Shown: piece after piece, positions 38,425-48,397 of the stretch
Layout of the letters: every line of letters starts with the position of its first letter
How positions within the stretch are numbered: the stretch's first letter is position 1
Assembly: GCA_963766445.1 (NCBI GenBank)
Contig: CAVXZW010000024.1
Coordinates: 1 to 64,000, forward strand
Direction: 5' to 3'
Length of the DNA: 64,000 bases
DNA from: JAICYJ01 sp963766445
GTDB lineage: Bacteria > Actinomycetota > Thermoleophilia > Gaiellales > JAICJC01
Position numbers and translations under genes: made by a program
Notes under the pieces: generated by a model
Databases searched by the model: none
The model's input: only the letters and a program-made list of their open reading frames with translations
Told to the model about the DNA's origin: nothing

Positions 38425-38736
38425 TCACAGCGGCACCACGCCGGGCAGTAGCTGCACCCGCTGCAGCGATGGCTCGACTGCCACGTGCCCCAGAACGCCG
38501 GCACAGCAAGGCAGGCAAGCACCGCGATCGCCGGCCGCCGGATCCAGCGGCACGGCGGCGTCCTGCCCAATGGTTGCGTCAGCGGGACGGACTTCGTCCG
38601 AGGTGACCGGCTGAGAATGCCTGACGTGATCCGGCGCGTGCGCGGCCGCGGCCGAGGGCCCGGCGGTTCTCGCCCCCGCCGCGACCGCGGCGACCACCAT
38701 TACGATCGGGATCACCCCGAGCAGAGCCCTGTTCAT
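38425..38736 (-). CDS. Possible small exported protein
   Basis: 103 residues. An N-terminal signal-like helix (LLGVIPIVMVVAAVAAGA, 5-22) is followed by an Ala/His/Pro-rich region and a C-terminal part with CLPCC. No known domain. Start ATG 38736 lacks a strong ribosome site. The frame may be chance, but the signal-like start right behind SulP is suggestive. The rest of 38343-39073 holds nothing recognisable. Confidence 0.35.
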   Translation of the reverse strand: MNRALLGVIPIVMVVAAVAAGARTAGPSAAAAHAPDHVRHSQPVTSDEVRPADATIGQDAAVPLDPAAGDRGACLPCCAGVLGHVAVEPSLQRVQLLPGVVPL

Positions 38737-39073
38737 GGTGCTATCACCATCGCTCCCTGCCCGTGCAGCGGCATCCGGCTCCGCCCGGAATCACCTCTCG
38801 GGAAACCCGCAGCCGGCGTGGGTTGGGCCGGACGCCGCCGCTGGGTTCGGCGAGCGTGGAGACATGGGCCGGAAACCGGCGCCGCACAAACCATCGCAGG
38901 TAGACGCCGCTGTCGACAACGACACATCTCGCGCCGACGGCCATCGTGGTCAACGGGTGCGGGGGAGACATCTGCGAGCACTGCGTAAACCCGTCTTAGC
39001 GAGCGAGCTCTGCCTCCGCAGAGCACGGATCAGCTCACCATTCCCGGTAGGACCAAGCTCCGAGCTCGTCGCG

Positions 39074-40774
39074 TCAGGTTGGGTTTGCCGCCTCGTCTTC
39101 CCAGTCGCTCCACGCGACGCCGGTTGCGGCCAGGTATGCGCGGACGGTGGTGCCGAGGGTGGGGAAGAAGCGATCGTCGGTGAATCGGTCGGCCAAGCCG
39201 TATGCGCGCAGTCGATCTCGGACGTGGCCCTTCAGCTCCGCGAAGGCCAGCTGCACGTCGGCCGCGCTCAGCTCCTCGTCGAGGGTGACCAGCATCTCAG
39301 CGGCGGTTGTATCGATGTCCGTGATTGGCTCGGCGGCGACCACTACCCATCGAGCCGGCGGGTTGGCATATGCGACGAGGTTGCGGATGTGATCGCGGAA
39401 ATGATCGGCGTTGGCGAAGAACAGCGGCGAGTCGAACCGGTAGATGATCAGCCCTGGTATCTGGCGTGCCTCCGGATGCCGGGTCGTGTCGTGATACCCC
39501 TTGGTGCCCGCGACCCGTCCGAGCACGGCGTCGTGGGGGCGCCAGGCACGACGCACGAAGTCGAGCAGCGAGAGCGCGACGGCGACGAAGATCCCTGTGA
39601 GCACGCCGAACAGGGCGACACCCGCGAAGCAGGCCAAGCACAGCGCGAACTCCGTTCGCCGGATGCGAGCGAGCTGCGCGACGCCGCCAAGGTCAAACAG
39701 CGAAAGCGCGGCGGCGATGACGACCGCCGCCAATCCCGATTCGGGCATGTTTCGGGCGATCCCGCTCGCCTCGACAAGGACCACGCCCATCAGGGCCGCA
39801 GCCACGAGACCCGCAGCCTGTGTGCGTGAACCGGCCGTCTCTGCCACCGCGGTGCGCGACGCGCTCGTGCTGATCGGAAAGCCCTGAAACAGCCCGGCGC
39901 TGGCGTTCACCACCCCGAGTGCGATCAGCTCCTGATTCTGATCGACGTCCTGGTGGATGCGTGTGGCATAGCTGCGTGAGAGCGACCCCGTGTCGGCAAA
40001 CGCGACAAACGCGATGCCGACGGCCGCCGCCAGCAGGTCGGTGAGGTCGGCGCCTCCCGCTCCCGGCACCGAAGGCGTCGGCAGACCGCTCGGAAGCTGG
40101 CCAACCACGGGGACGGAGAGATCGAGCAGCGACACGGCCAACGTCGAGAGCACGACCGCCGCCAAGATTCCCGGAAGCTTCGGTCTGACGCGATGGATGA
40201 CGAGGATGACCGCGAGGGCGGCCAGCCCGATGGCCAGGCTGGTCAGGCTCGCCTGGTCGATGCCATCAATCGTCGCTCGAAGCTCGCCGCGCAGCGTGTG
40301 CTCATCGGTTGAGAAGCCGAGCAGCTTCGGGATCTGGCTCATGAGGATGATCAGCGCAAGGCCGTTCATGTAGCCAACGCGCACCGGCTTCGAGAGCAGC
40401 TCGGTCAAGAATCCCGCTCGCGCCGCCCCGCCGACAACGCAGACACCGCCGACCAACAGCGCAAGCAGGCTGCCCAGCTCGACAGACTGTGCGGGATTGG
40501 ATGCCATCGACAGGAGCGCCGCGGCGACCAACGGACCCACTGCACTGTCTGGTCCGACAACCAGAATCCTCGACGGCCCGACCAGCGCATAGACGACCAT
40601 CGGCACCATCGTCGCGTAGATGCCAGTCACCGGCGGCATCCCCGCCAGCTGCGCATATGCCATCCCTTGCGGCAGCAACAGTGCCGCAAGCACGAATCCC
40701 GCGACGACATCCGCCCGCAGCCACTCCCGCCGGTAGCTACGGAGCACCTCAACTCCCGGAAGCCACGCGGTCAC
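39074..40774 (-). CDS. SulP family anion transporter with STAS domain, copy B
   Basis: 566 residues, full-length. About twelve helices in residues 25-410, with the SulP signature near LPQGMAYAQLAG, VVGPDSAVGPLVAAALL and GLFQGFPISTSASRTAV. The cytoplasmic STAS domain (about 430-550) includes IYRFDSPLFFANADHF and ITDIDTTAAEML. Likely imports sulfate, bicarbonate or another anion. Start GTG 40774 (MTAWLPGVEVLRSYRREW). Copy A at 9731-11453 is broken, so this is the only functional SulP in the window. It ends EDEAANPT, unlike copy A. Confidence 0.9.
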   Translation of the reverse strand: MTAWLPGVEVLRSYRREWLRADVVAGFVLAALLLPQGMAYAQLAGMPPVTGIYATMVPMVVYALVGPSRILVVGPDSAVGPLVAAALLSMASNPAQSVELGSLLALLVGGVCVVGGAARAGFLTELLSKPVRVGYMNGLALIILMSQIPKLLGFSTDEHTLRGELRATIDGIDQASLTSLAIGLAALAVILVIHRVRPKLPGILAAVVLSTLAVSLLDLSVPVVGQLPSGLPTPSVPGAGGADLTDLLAAAVGIAFVAFADTGSLSRSYATRIHQDVDQNQELIALGVVNASAGLFQGFPISTSASRTAVAETAGSRTQAAGLVAAALMGVVLVEASGIARNMPESGLAAVVIAAALSLFDLGGVAQLARIRRTEFALCLACFAGVALFGVLTGIFVAVALSLLDFVRRAWRPHDAVLGRVAGTKGYHDTTRHPEARQIPGLIIYRFDSPLFFANADHFRDHIRNLVAYANPPARWVVVAAEPITDIDTTAAEMLVTLDEELSAADVQLAFAELKGHVRDRLRAYGLADRFTDDRFFPTLGTTVRAYLAATGVAWSDWEDEAANPT

Positions 40775-40887
40775 GCGCCGATGGTACAGGCCGCGGGTCT
40801 GTCCACGCCCGATGCGCGCCGTCCCGGCACGCGGCCTAGCGTGCTGGTAGCCGTTGCCCTGCTCGGCCGATTGGAGGTGGGAGGAAC

Positions 40888-40944
40888 GTGACTGCAGCGA
40901 TCTCGGTGTCGGGTTTGGTCAAGGATTCCGGAGCGACACGATCC
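40888..40944 (+). pseudogene. Orphan N-terminus of an ABC ATPase
   Basis: From GTG 40888, after a GGTGGGAGG ribosome site, the frame reads VTAAISVSGLVKDSGATRSS, matching the first 20 residues of the ATPases at 5276 (VAEVISASGLVKDFGSTRAL) and 42041 (AAISARDLTKRYGSTVAL). It then breaks off into the 3' end of the leftward DUF4389 gene. Only the start of the gene is left. Confidence 0.6.
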
Positions 40945-41577
40945 TCATCGGTCCATGCTGAATGGCGGGTATCGATCGGTAGTGAGCAGGATGGCGTAGC
41001 AGGTGACGCGCAACCCCCAGCGCATGACGCCCACGACGAACCCGAACGCGCCACGCGGGTAGCGACCGGTGAAGAGAATCGCAAACCAGGCAAATACAAC
41101 CACGAAGAAGGCGGCGATGCCGAGGAATGCGAGCACGACCACGTGCGGGATTGCGAGCAGCCACTTCACCAATGGCAGCCACCGCGAGAGCCGCTCGCCG
41201 TCGGGACGCTCGATCTGGAGGTGCACCGATTGTTCCTCATCGGTGGAGGGGTACGTGTCACCGAGCAACGCGATGTAGGCGCCGACTCGCGCGGAAAACC
41301 GGCTCAGCTCGAGGTTCCAGTCAAACCACCAGCCGGGGTACTTGCGGCGGAAGAGCAGCATCAGCAGCACCGGCACAAACAGCAGACCCGCAGCTCCGAA
41401 ACCATACGTCGCGGAGTGGCTGCCCACGGTCGAAGACCATTCGGAGTTGGAAAGCGAGCCAAGCACGACCGCAATCGGAATCGCAGTGAACACTCGAAAA
41501 AACGTGGTCACCCGATTCAGCGGCCGATCCGGATAATCGATCTCAAGACTGGCGGGGTACGGCGTAGTGTCATTCAT
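40945..41577 (-). CDS. DUF4389 membrane protein
   Basis: 210 residues. Two helices near 20-40 and 50-70, an ERPDGERLSRW segment, then the DUF4389 block WLLAIPHVVVLAFLG, TGRYPRGAFGF and TDRYPPFSMD at the C-terminus. ATG 41577 has GAGGGAGAA upstream; the open frame beyond it is not protein-like. Shorter than, and only partly similar to, the protein at 8091. Located between SulP and the ABC exporter, the same neighbours as its relative. Confidence 0.78.
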   Translation of the reverse strand: MNDTTPYPASLEIDYPDRPLNRVTTFFRVFTAIPIAVVLGSLSNSEWSSTVGSHSATYGFGAAGLLFVPVLLMLLFRRKYPGWWFDWNLELSRFSARVGAYIALLGDTYPSTDEEQSVHLQIERPDGERLSRWLPLVKWLLAIPHVVVLAFLGIAAFFVVVFAWFAILFTGRYPRGAFGFVVGVMRWGLRVTCYAILLTTDRYPPFSMDR

Positions 41578-42040
41578 GGAGTTCTCCCTCGAAGAGTGTC
41601 GCGGGAACTGTGTCGCGGGCGAGTGGATTGGGGCATCGGGGATTACCACACTCCGAAACGCGGACAACCACGAAGCGCCCTCCAGGGTCAGCCGGTGTGA
41701 CGGAGCGAACCGCGCTGCCCAGCCGGTCGAGCGGCCAGGGAACCGTGGAATCCCGGTCGAGGTCGTTACCGCATGGACGCAGGGGACGCGTGGAGTCCGC
41801 GATCCGGGCGAGCGCATGTTCGGCGGTGCCACCGCTGCCACCGAGGGCACCATCGCAGCCGTCGTCAGCATCGCCGTAATGATCCAGGCCATCGTTCTCG
41901 CAGCCCTTGAGTTTCGGGCCTGGCACGAGGGATCCCCCAGCGTCCTGGGCCCCATGTCCGACGGCTCCACACGCGGAGGCGCGGCACGATCAGGCCCGCG
42001 GTGGCGCCGCTGAGCTTGGCCGAAGCCCGACCGGGACGTC
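41578..42040. other. Divergent intergenic region, no gene seen
   Basis: About 460 bases between DUF4389 (leftward) and the ABC ATPase (rightward). Open frames on both strands lack recognisable motifs. Presumed to contain the promoter of the long rightward operon (42041-48158); no clear element identified. Confidence 0.4.
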
Positions 42041-42961
42041 ATGATCCACGCGATGGCCACATCCAGTTCCACCACGGCAGCGATCAGCGCCCGCGATCTT
42101 ACGAAGCGATACGGATCGACCGTCGCGCTGGACTCGCTGGATCTCTCCATTCCCGCGGGGGAGGTGTACGGCTTCCTGGGCCCGAACGGTGCCGGGAAGA
42201 CGACGACGATCCGGCTGCTGCTCGGACTTCAGCGGCCCACGTCTGGCACGGCTCAGCTGTTCGGTTCGGACGCGTGGCGGAACCCCGTCGGGGTGCACCG
42301 CAAGCTCGCCTATGTGGCCGGCGAGCCACAGCTTTGGCCCGCGCTCACCGGCTGGGAGTGTCTCCAGTTCCTTGGCCGGTTGCACGGCTCGGTCGACGAC
42401 GCCTACCGGCAGGCGCTGATCGAGCGATTCCACTTCGAGCCGGACAAGCGGGTTCGGGACTACTCCAAGGGCAACCGACAGAAGATCCAGCTGATCGCGG
42501 CCTTCGCGACCCGGCCGGAGCTCCTGCTCCTTGACGAACCGACGAGCGGGTTGGACCCGCTGATGGAGGCTGCATTCCGCGAGACGGTCGCCGAGGCCCG
42601 AAAAGACGGATGTACGGTGTTTCTCTCGTCGCACATCCTCAGCGAGGTCGAGGCGCTGTGTGATCGGGTCGGCATCCTCAGCCAGGGCAAGCTCGTCGAG
42701 GAAGGAACCCTGGCCGAGCTCCGGCATCTGTCCCAGCACGTGGTCGAAGCCACCTTCGCCGGCGAGCCTCCGACGATCGAGCTGCCCGGCGTCACCGTGC
42801 AGCGGGCCGGGCCGGCGGCCCTTCACTTCGCGGTTCGCGGCTCCGTGGGCGACCTGATCGACGCGCTGGCGGGAACGGGCGTGGTCTCCCTGGTCAGCCG
42901 CGAGCCGTCCCTGGAAGAGTTGTTCCTCGCGCACTACAACCACGGTCGCGAACGTGGCTGA
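42041..42961 (+). CDS. ABC exporter ATP-binding protein (polyketide-exporter type)
   Basis: 306 residues. Walker A GPNGAGKTT at about 47-54, YVAGEPQLWP in the Q-loop position, signature YSKGNRQK at 141-148, Walker B LLLLDE at 161-166, SSHILSEVEALCDR at the H-loop. Same subfamily as 5276. It overlaps the permease by eight bases. First gene of a four-gene run in which every junction overlaps. Substrate unknown. Confidence 0.9.
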   Translation: MIHAMATSSSTTAAISARDLTKRYGSTVALDSLDLSIPAGEVYGFLGPNGAGKTTTIRLLLGLQRPTSGTAQLFGSDAWRNPVGVHRKLAYVAGEPQLWPALTGWECLQFLGRLHGSVDDAYRQALIERFHFEPDKRVRDYSKGNRQKIQLIAAFATRPELLLLDEPTSGLDPLMEAAFRETVAEARKDGCTVFLSSHILSEVEALCDRVGILSQGKLVEEGTLAELRHLSQHVVEATFAGEPPTIELPGVTVQRAGPAALHFAVRGSVGDLIDALAGTGVVSLVSREPSLEELFLAHYNHGRERG

Positions 42962-44558
42962 TCGGAGCCGAAGCCGTGGGACGGCCTGGTCGATCCTGCA
43001 GAACACGCTGCGCCTAGAGCGCGTGCGGCTGGCGGTGATCGGCCTGATCATGGCGTTGAACGCCGTGGGCAACGTGATCGGCTATCGCGACACCTATCCG
43101 GACGAGGCCTCGCGTCAGCAGTTCGCCGCGGCGTTCCAGGGCAACCTTGCACTGCGCCTCTTCTACGGCATCCCCCGAGATCTGGCGTCCGTGGGCGGGT
43201 ACGTCGAGTTCCGCGTCGTCGCGATAGTGGGAGTGCTGGCTGCGGCGTGGGCGGTGTTCGCTGCTGCCCGTGCGCTGCGCGGAGAGGAGGACGCCGGTCG
43301 CTGGGAGCTCGTACTGTGTGGCGCTATTACGCGCTCCGGTGCGACGGCGCTGGTGCTGGCGGCGCTCCTGCTCGAGTGCGGCGCCCTGTGGCTGGTGACC
43401 GCGGCGTCGCTATGGCTGGTGGGGACTATCCCGGGCGACCTCACCACGGGGCAGGCGATGCTGATCGCCGCCGCCGTCATCCTGCCGGGCGTGCTGTTCG
43501 CGGCGCTGGGCGCGCTGGCGTGCCAGGTCGCGGGGAGTCATCGCGGCGCCCAGGCGATCGGCGGAGCCCTGATCGCGGTTGCCCTGCTCCTGCGCATTGC
43601 CGCGGACCTGGCCTCGGGCGCCGGCTGGCTGCGATGGCTGACGCCCTTCGGCTGGGCCGAGCAGCTCCACCCCGTCACCGGAGCACGCACCTGGGTGATG
43701 CTGCTGTTCGTGGTCGGAGCGCTGCTCGTGGGCGGTGCCGCCCTGCTGATCGCCGCACGCCGCGACCTGGGTGCGAGCCTCGCTCCCCGCTACGCCGCGC
43801 GGTCGCGCGACCGGCTGCTCGGCTCGACCAGTCGGCTGGCGGTGCGCACCGAGCTTTCGACCCTGCTGGTCTGGGTGGTCGCTGCCGGCGCATTCGCCGC
43901 GATCCTCGGCGCATTCGCCAAGAGCATCGCCGACCAGGCGAGCAAGATTCACCTGCACGCGTTCACGCAGGTGACCACGGCACGCGGGTATCTGGCCCTC
44001 AGCTTCGTCTTGTTCACGCTCGCCGTGTCGCTGTTCGCCACCAGCCACATCAGCGGCATCCGCGACGACGAGGGCTCGGGTCGCCTGGAGACGCTGTTCG
44101 CCCTGCCCATCGCACGGCGCTCGTGGCTCGCCGGTCGGCTCGCGGTTGCGGCGGGATCGAGCGTCGCCCTCGCCCTGCTGATCGGCCTCCTGGCGTGGGC
44201 CGGAGCAGCCAGCCAAAGCTCAGGGGTCAGCCTCGGCTCGCTGGTCGAGGCCGGAGCGAACTGTGTGCCGGCCGCCTTGTGCTTCCTCGGGCTGGGCGCG
44301 TTGCTCTTCGCCACGCTGCCTCGGCTGAGCGGGGGCGGCGCGCTTGCGCTTGTGGGCGTTGCATTCCTCTGGGAGCTGCTGGGAGCACTGGTCGGCGCGC
44401 CCGCCTGGCTGCTCGCGCTTTCACCGTTCCACCACGTTGCCGCAGTGCCGCAATCCGCATTCGACGCGCAGGGTGCGCTCGCCATGATCGCGGTGGCGGT
44501 GGGCGCGGGAGTTGCAGCGGTCGAGGTGTTCATCCGCCGGGATCTCCTGTCAGGATGA
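42954..44558 (+). CDS. ABC exporter permease (COG3559 type)
   Basis: 534 residues from GTG 42954, about twelve helices in two similar halves separated by a loop near residues 280-300. Full-length paralogue of the frameshifted permease at 6199-7817 and useful as the reference for it. Family members are described as exporters of polyketide-type antibiotics; nothing in the window makes such a compound. The stop overlaps the alcohol dehydrogenase start (ATGA). Confidence 0.88.
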   Translation: MADRSRSRGTAWSILQNTLRLERVRLAVIGLIMALNAVGNVIGYRDTYPDEASRQQFAAAFQGNLALRLFYGIPRDLASVGGYVEFRVVAIVGVLAAAWAVFAAARALRGEEDAGRWELVLCGAITRSGATALVLAALLLECGALWLVTAASLWLVGTIPGDLTTGQAMLIAAAVILPGVLFAALGALACQVAGSHRGAQAIGGALIAVALLLRIAADLASGAGWLRWLTPFGWAEQLHPVTGARTWVMLLFVVGALLVGGAALLIAARRDLGASLAPRYAARSRDRLLGSTSRLAVRTELSTLLVWVVAAGAFAAILGAFAKSIADQASKIHLHAFTQVTTARGYLALSFVLFTLAVSLFATSHISGIRDDEGSGRLETLFALPIARRSWLAGRLAVAAGSSVALALLIGLLAWAGAASQSSGVSLGSLVEAGANCVPAALCFLGLGALLFATLPRLSGGGALALVGVAFLWELLGALVGAPAWLLALSPFHHVAAVPQSAFDAQGALAMIAVAVGAGVAAVEVFIRRDLLSG

Positions 44559-45530
44559 GCGACGCGATGCAAGCGATGGTCCTCACCCAACCCGGCAAGC
44601 TCGAGATGCGCACGGTCGCGAGTCCTACAGCCGGTCCGGGCGAGATCGTGATCGAGGTGGCAGCGTGCGGCGTGTGTCGCACCGACCTGCAGATCCTCAA
44701 GGGTGACATCCCTCTCCGAAAGGTGCCGCTGATTCCCGGACACCAGATCGTCGGCCGGATCGCGGGAACCGGCGAACGGGTCGGGCTCGCGTGGCTCTGG
44801 GGCGCGTGCGGCCACTGCAAGTACTGCCTCGGGGGACGCGAGAACCTCTGCCAGCTCGCGCAGTTCACCGGTTGGACGGTCGACGGGGGCTACGCAGAGC
44901 GCGTGGTCGCGCGCGAGGACTACGTGTATCCCCTGCCCGAGGGCGTCAGCGACACGGAAGCGGCGCCGCTGCTGTGCGCGGGCATCATCGGGTATCGCGC
45001 GCTACGCCTGAGCGGGATCGTGCCTGGCGGGCTGCTGGGACTGTTTGGCTTCGGCTCGTCGGCCCACCTCGCGATTCAGGTCGCTCGCCACTGGGGCTGC
45101 GAGGTCGCGGTGTTCTGCCACCGGGAGGGGGAACGGGAGCTGGCGGCCGCGCTGGGCGCCGCGTGGGTGGGCGGGTACGACGACCTGCCGCCGGCTCCGC
45201 TGGACGCGGCCGTCACGTTCGCTCCGGTCGGCTCGGTGGTCGTCTCTGCCCTGCGGGCGCACCGGCCCGGGCGGCACCGTCGCCGTCAACGCGATCCATC
45301 TCGATCGCGTTCCCGAGTTCTCGTACGACCTCCTATGGCGCGAGCGCAGCCTGCGGTCGGTTGCGAACTTCACCCGTGCCGACGCGCGGGCGTTCATCGA
45401 CCTGGCCGCCGAGATCCCAATCCGGCCCGAGACCACGGTGTTCGACCTCGCGGACGCCGGAGATGCGCTGCGGCTGCTTGACGCGGGCGAGATCCGAGGC
45501 TCCGCAGTGCTGCGGATACCTCCGCGGTGA
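44555..45530 (+). pseudogene. Zinc-dependent alcohol dehydrogenase, one frameshift
   Basis: Medium-chain dehydrogenase, about 325 residues when corrected. Catalytic zinc ligands C41 and H63 (PGHQIVG, Gln in place of the usual Glu), structural zinc cysteines C85, C88, C91 and C99, and the Rossmann loop GLFGFGSSAHLA. The frame changes near 45268: CCCGGGCGGC has one G too many relative to the expected Pro-Gly-Gly-Thr. The remaining frame (VAVNAIHLDRVPEFSYD to 45530) completes the enzyme. It oxidises alcohols or reduces aldehydes with NAD(P). It overlaps both neighbours by four bases. Confidence 0.82.
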
Positions 45531-48158
45531 CAGCGGCCCAGGCCGCATCGGCGCCGCTCGACGTCGCCCGGGCGAGCCGGCTGCCGGCCGAGGAGGTGCT
45601 CGAGCGGTTGGCTACCCGTTCCGAGGGCCTGAGCTCGGTGGACGCGGCCGACCGTCTGCGGGCGTTGGGCGCGAACGTACTGCTGACCCACCGCGTGACC
45701 GCACTCGGAGTGCTCAAGCGGCAGCTGCGAAACCCGCTGCTGTTCCTGCTGCTCGGCGCAGCCGTGATCTCTGGGCTAACCGGGGACCCGGCGGATGCGG
45801 TGATCATCGCGGCGATCCTGGCACTCAGCGTCGGGCTTGGCTTCGTCAACGAGTACCGTTCCGAGCGAGCGGCCGTCGCTTTGCACGACAACATCCGCCA
45901 TCAGACTCAGGTGAGACGCGACGGCGTCGACGCAACGCGTCGACGTTCGCGAGCTCGTCCCCGGGGACATCGTCACGCTGGGCATCGGGAACGTCGTCCC
46001 GGCCGACATCCGACTGCTGGAGGCGACGCACTTCGAGTGCGACGAGGCGGTGCTCACCGGCGAGTCGATGCCGGCCGCGAAGTCGGCGCATGCCGCGCCT
46101 GGCGACGAATCGGATCCGGTCCGTCCAACTGCGCGTTCATGGGCACGATCGTGCACCAAGGATCGGCTCGTGGAGTGGTGGTCTCGACCGGGTCGGCGAC
46201 CGCGTTCGGCCGGATCGCAGTCGCGCTCGGTGCGCCGCCGGCATACACGGCGTTCCAGATCGGGCTGAACGAGTTCTCGCGGCTGCTGGTCTGGATCGCG
46301 GGCATCCTCACCGTCTCGATCTTCGTCATCAACGTCGCCATGTCCAGGCCGGTGATCGACGCCGTGCTGTTTTCCCTGGCGATCGCGATCGGTATCACCC
46401 CGCAGCTGCTACCGGCGATCGTCAGCGTCAGCCTCGCGGCGGGGTCGCGAGGGCTGGCGCGTCGCAAGGTGCTGGTCAAGCGGTTAGTCACGATCGAGGA
46501 CCTCGGCAACATCCGGCTGCTCTTCACCGACAAGACCGGCACCCTGACGGAGGGCATCGTCACGTTCGCGGAGTCGCTAGATGTGGCCGGTGTCGCGTCG
46601 CCGGGCCCGCTGGCTCTGGGGCGGGTCTGCAATGAGGCGATCCTCACGGCCGACGGGCCGGTGGGAGGGAACCTGCTCGACCAGGCGCTGTGTGCCGCGG
46701 CGGGCGTGGACGGGTCACCGGCGTACGAGCTGCTCGGACTGCTGCCGTTCGATCACGATCGGCAACTGGTGTCGGCCACGGCCCTGACGCCGGCCGGCGG
46801 TTTCGCGCTCGTCACGAAGGGAGCGCCCGAGGCGGTGCTGCGCCGGTGCGTGGACCTGCCCGAGGAGGCGACGTCGACGGTGGAGCGCCTGTTCGCGGAG
46901 GGCGCCCGGGTGGTGGCCGTCGCCATACGGGAGGTGGGCGACGCCCGCGCTCCGCGTCCTGAGGACGAGCGCGATCTGCACCTGGCCGGGTTCCTCACCT
47001 TCACCGACCCGCCCAAGGCCGACGCCGGCGAGTCGATCGCCAAGCTCGCTGCGCTCGACATCGCGGTCAAGATCATCACCGGCGACAACGGCACCGTCGC
47101 GGCCAAGGTGTGCGGCGACATCGGGATCGAAATTGAGAGCCGTCCTGACCGGCGCCCAGATCGAGAGCCTCGACGACGACGAGCTGTCCGACGCCATCCC
47201 TGCGACGACCGTGTTCGCCCGGGTCAGCCCCGATCAGAAGTCGCGGATTATCAAGGTCGCACGCCGGCGGGGGGATGACGTGGCTTTCCTCGGCGACGGT
47301 GTCAACGATGCGGTCGCCCTGCACGCGGCCGACGTGGGCATATCGGTCGATTCCGCGACGGACGTCGCCAAGGACGCTGCCGACATCGTGCTGCTCGACA
47401 AGAACCTGGGTGTGCTCGCGGACGGCGTCGTTGAGGGCCGGCGGATCTTCGCCAACACGATGAAGTACGTGCTGATGGCCACCTCCTCGAACTTCGGCAA
47501 CATGTTCAGCGCTGCCGGTGCGTCACTGTTCTTGTCCTTCCTGCCGATGCTGCCCTCGCAGATCCTGCTGAACAACTTGCTCTACGACGTCGGCCAGCTC
47601 GCGATCCCCACCGACAACGTCGATCCCGAGACGGTGGCTCGCCCCGCGGCGTGGGACATCGGCTTCGTGCGCCGATTCATGGCCGTGTTCGGCCCGGTCA
47701 GCTCGATCTTCGACTTCCTCACGTTCTTCGTCATGCTGACCGTGCTCAACGCCAGCCATGCCGAGTTCCGCAGCGGCTGGTTCATCGAGTCACTCGCGAC
47801 CCAGACGCTGGTCGTGTTCCTGATCCGGACCCGCCGGGTGCCGTTCTACCGGAGCAGGCCGAGCCGGGCGATGATGATCACGCCGACGGCGATGGCGCTG
47901 GTGGGCGCGATGCTGCCCTTCAGCCCGGCGGCGCACCTGCTCGGCTTCACAACGCTCCCGGTCGCGTTCTTCCTGATCCTGGTCGCGATGGTGTTGGCCT
48001 ACCTGGCCCTGGTCGAGGTCGTCAAGAGCCGCTTCTACGCCCGCGAGCTACGACGGATGCAGGCGGTGCCGGTGACCACACATGAGCAGCGACTCACCCG
48101 GCGCATTCGCCGACGGGCCGGGCTCTTCATCCGGCACGAGTTCGCGCATCTGCGGTAG
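45527..48158 (+). pseudogene. MgtA/MgtB-type Mg2+ P-type ATPase, three frameshifts
   Basis: P3B-type magnesium-importing ATPase of about 875 residues when corrected. It has DKTGTLTEG, the GDGVNDAVALHAADVGISV hinge and the C-terminal signature NNLLYDVGQLAIPTDNVDPE, which is specific to MgtA-like pumps. About ten helices. Frame is lost at about 45935 and restored at about 46120; the actuator segment between (RVDVRELVPGD, then DEAVLTGES) is intact in another frame. It is lost again near 47130 (ORFs 45527-47278 and 47133-48158). Start GTG 45527 overlaps the dehydrogenase. Probably functional if the indels are errors. Confidence 0.85.
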
Positions 48159-48397
48159 CCGGGCTGCCCGCGAGCGCAGGCATAGGCGCCTCAGGACGGC
48201 CAGTCCCTGGTTGCGCCATGCGCAGCCGCCACCACCCGTCTGAGGGGCCGCCGGTCGTGACATCCGGGTCGAGCAGGAAGTTCAACCGGGTCGACCCCGG
48301 CACCAGCTGGAACTCTGCGGTTCCCCGGTTCGAGAACGGGCGACGGTATTCCCGCAGCCCGGCCCCGCGCCGACGGCGGCCTGGCGGTTGGCATTCG

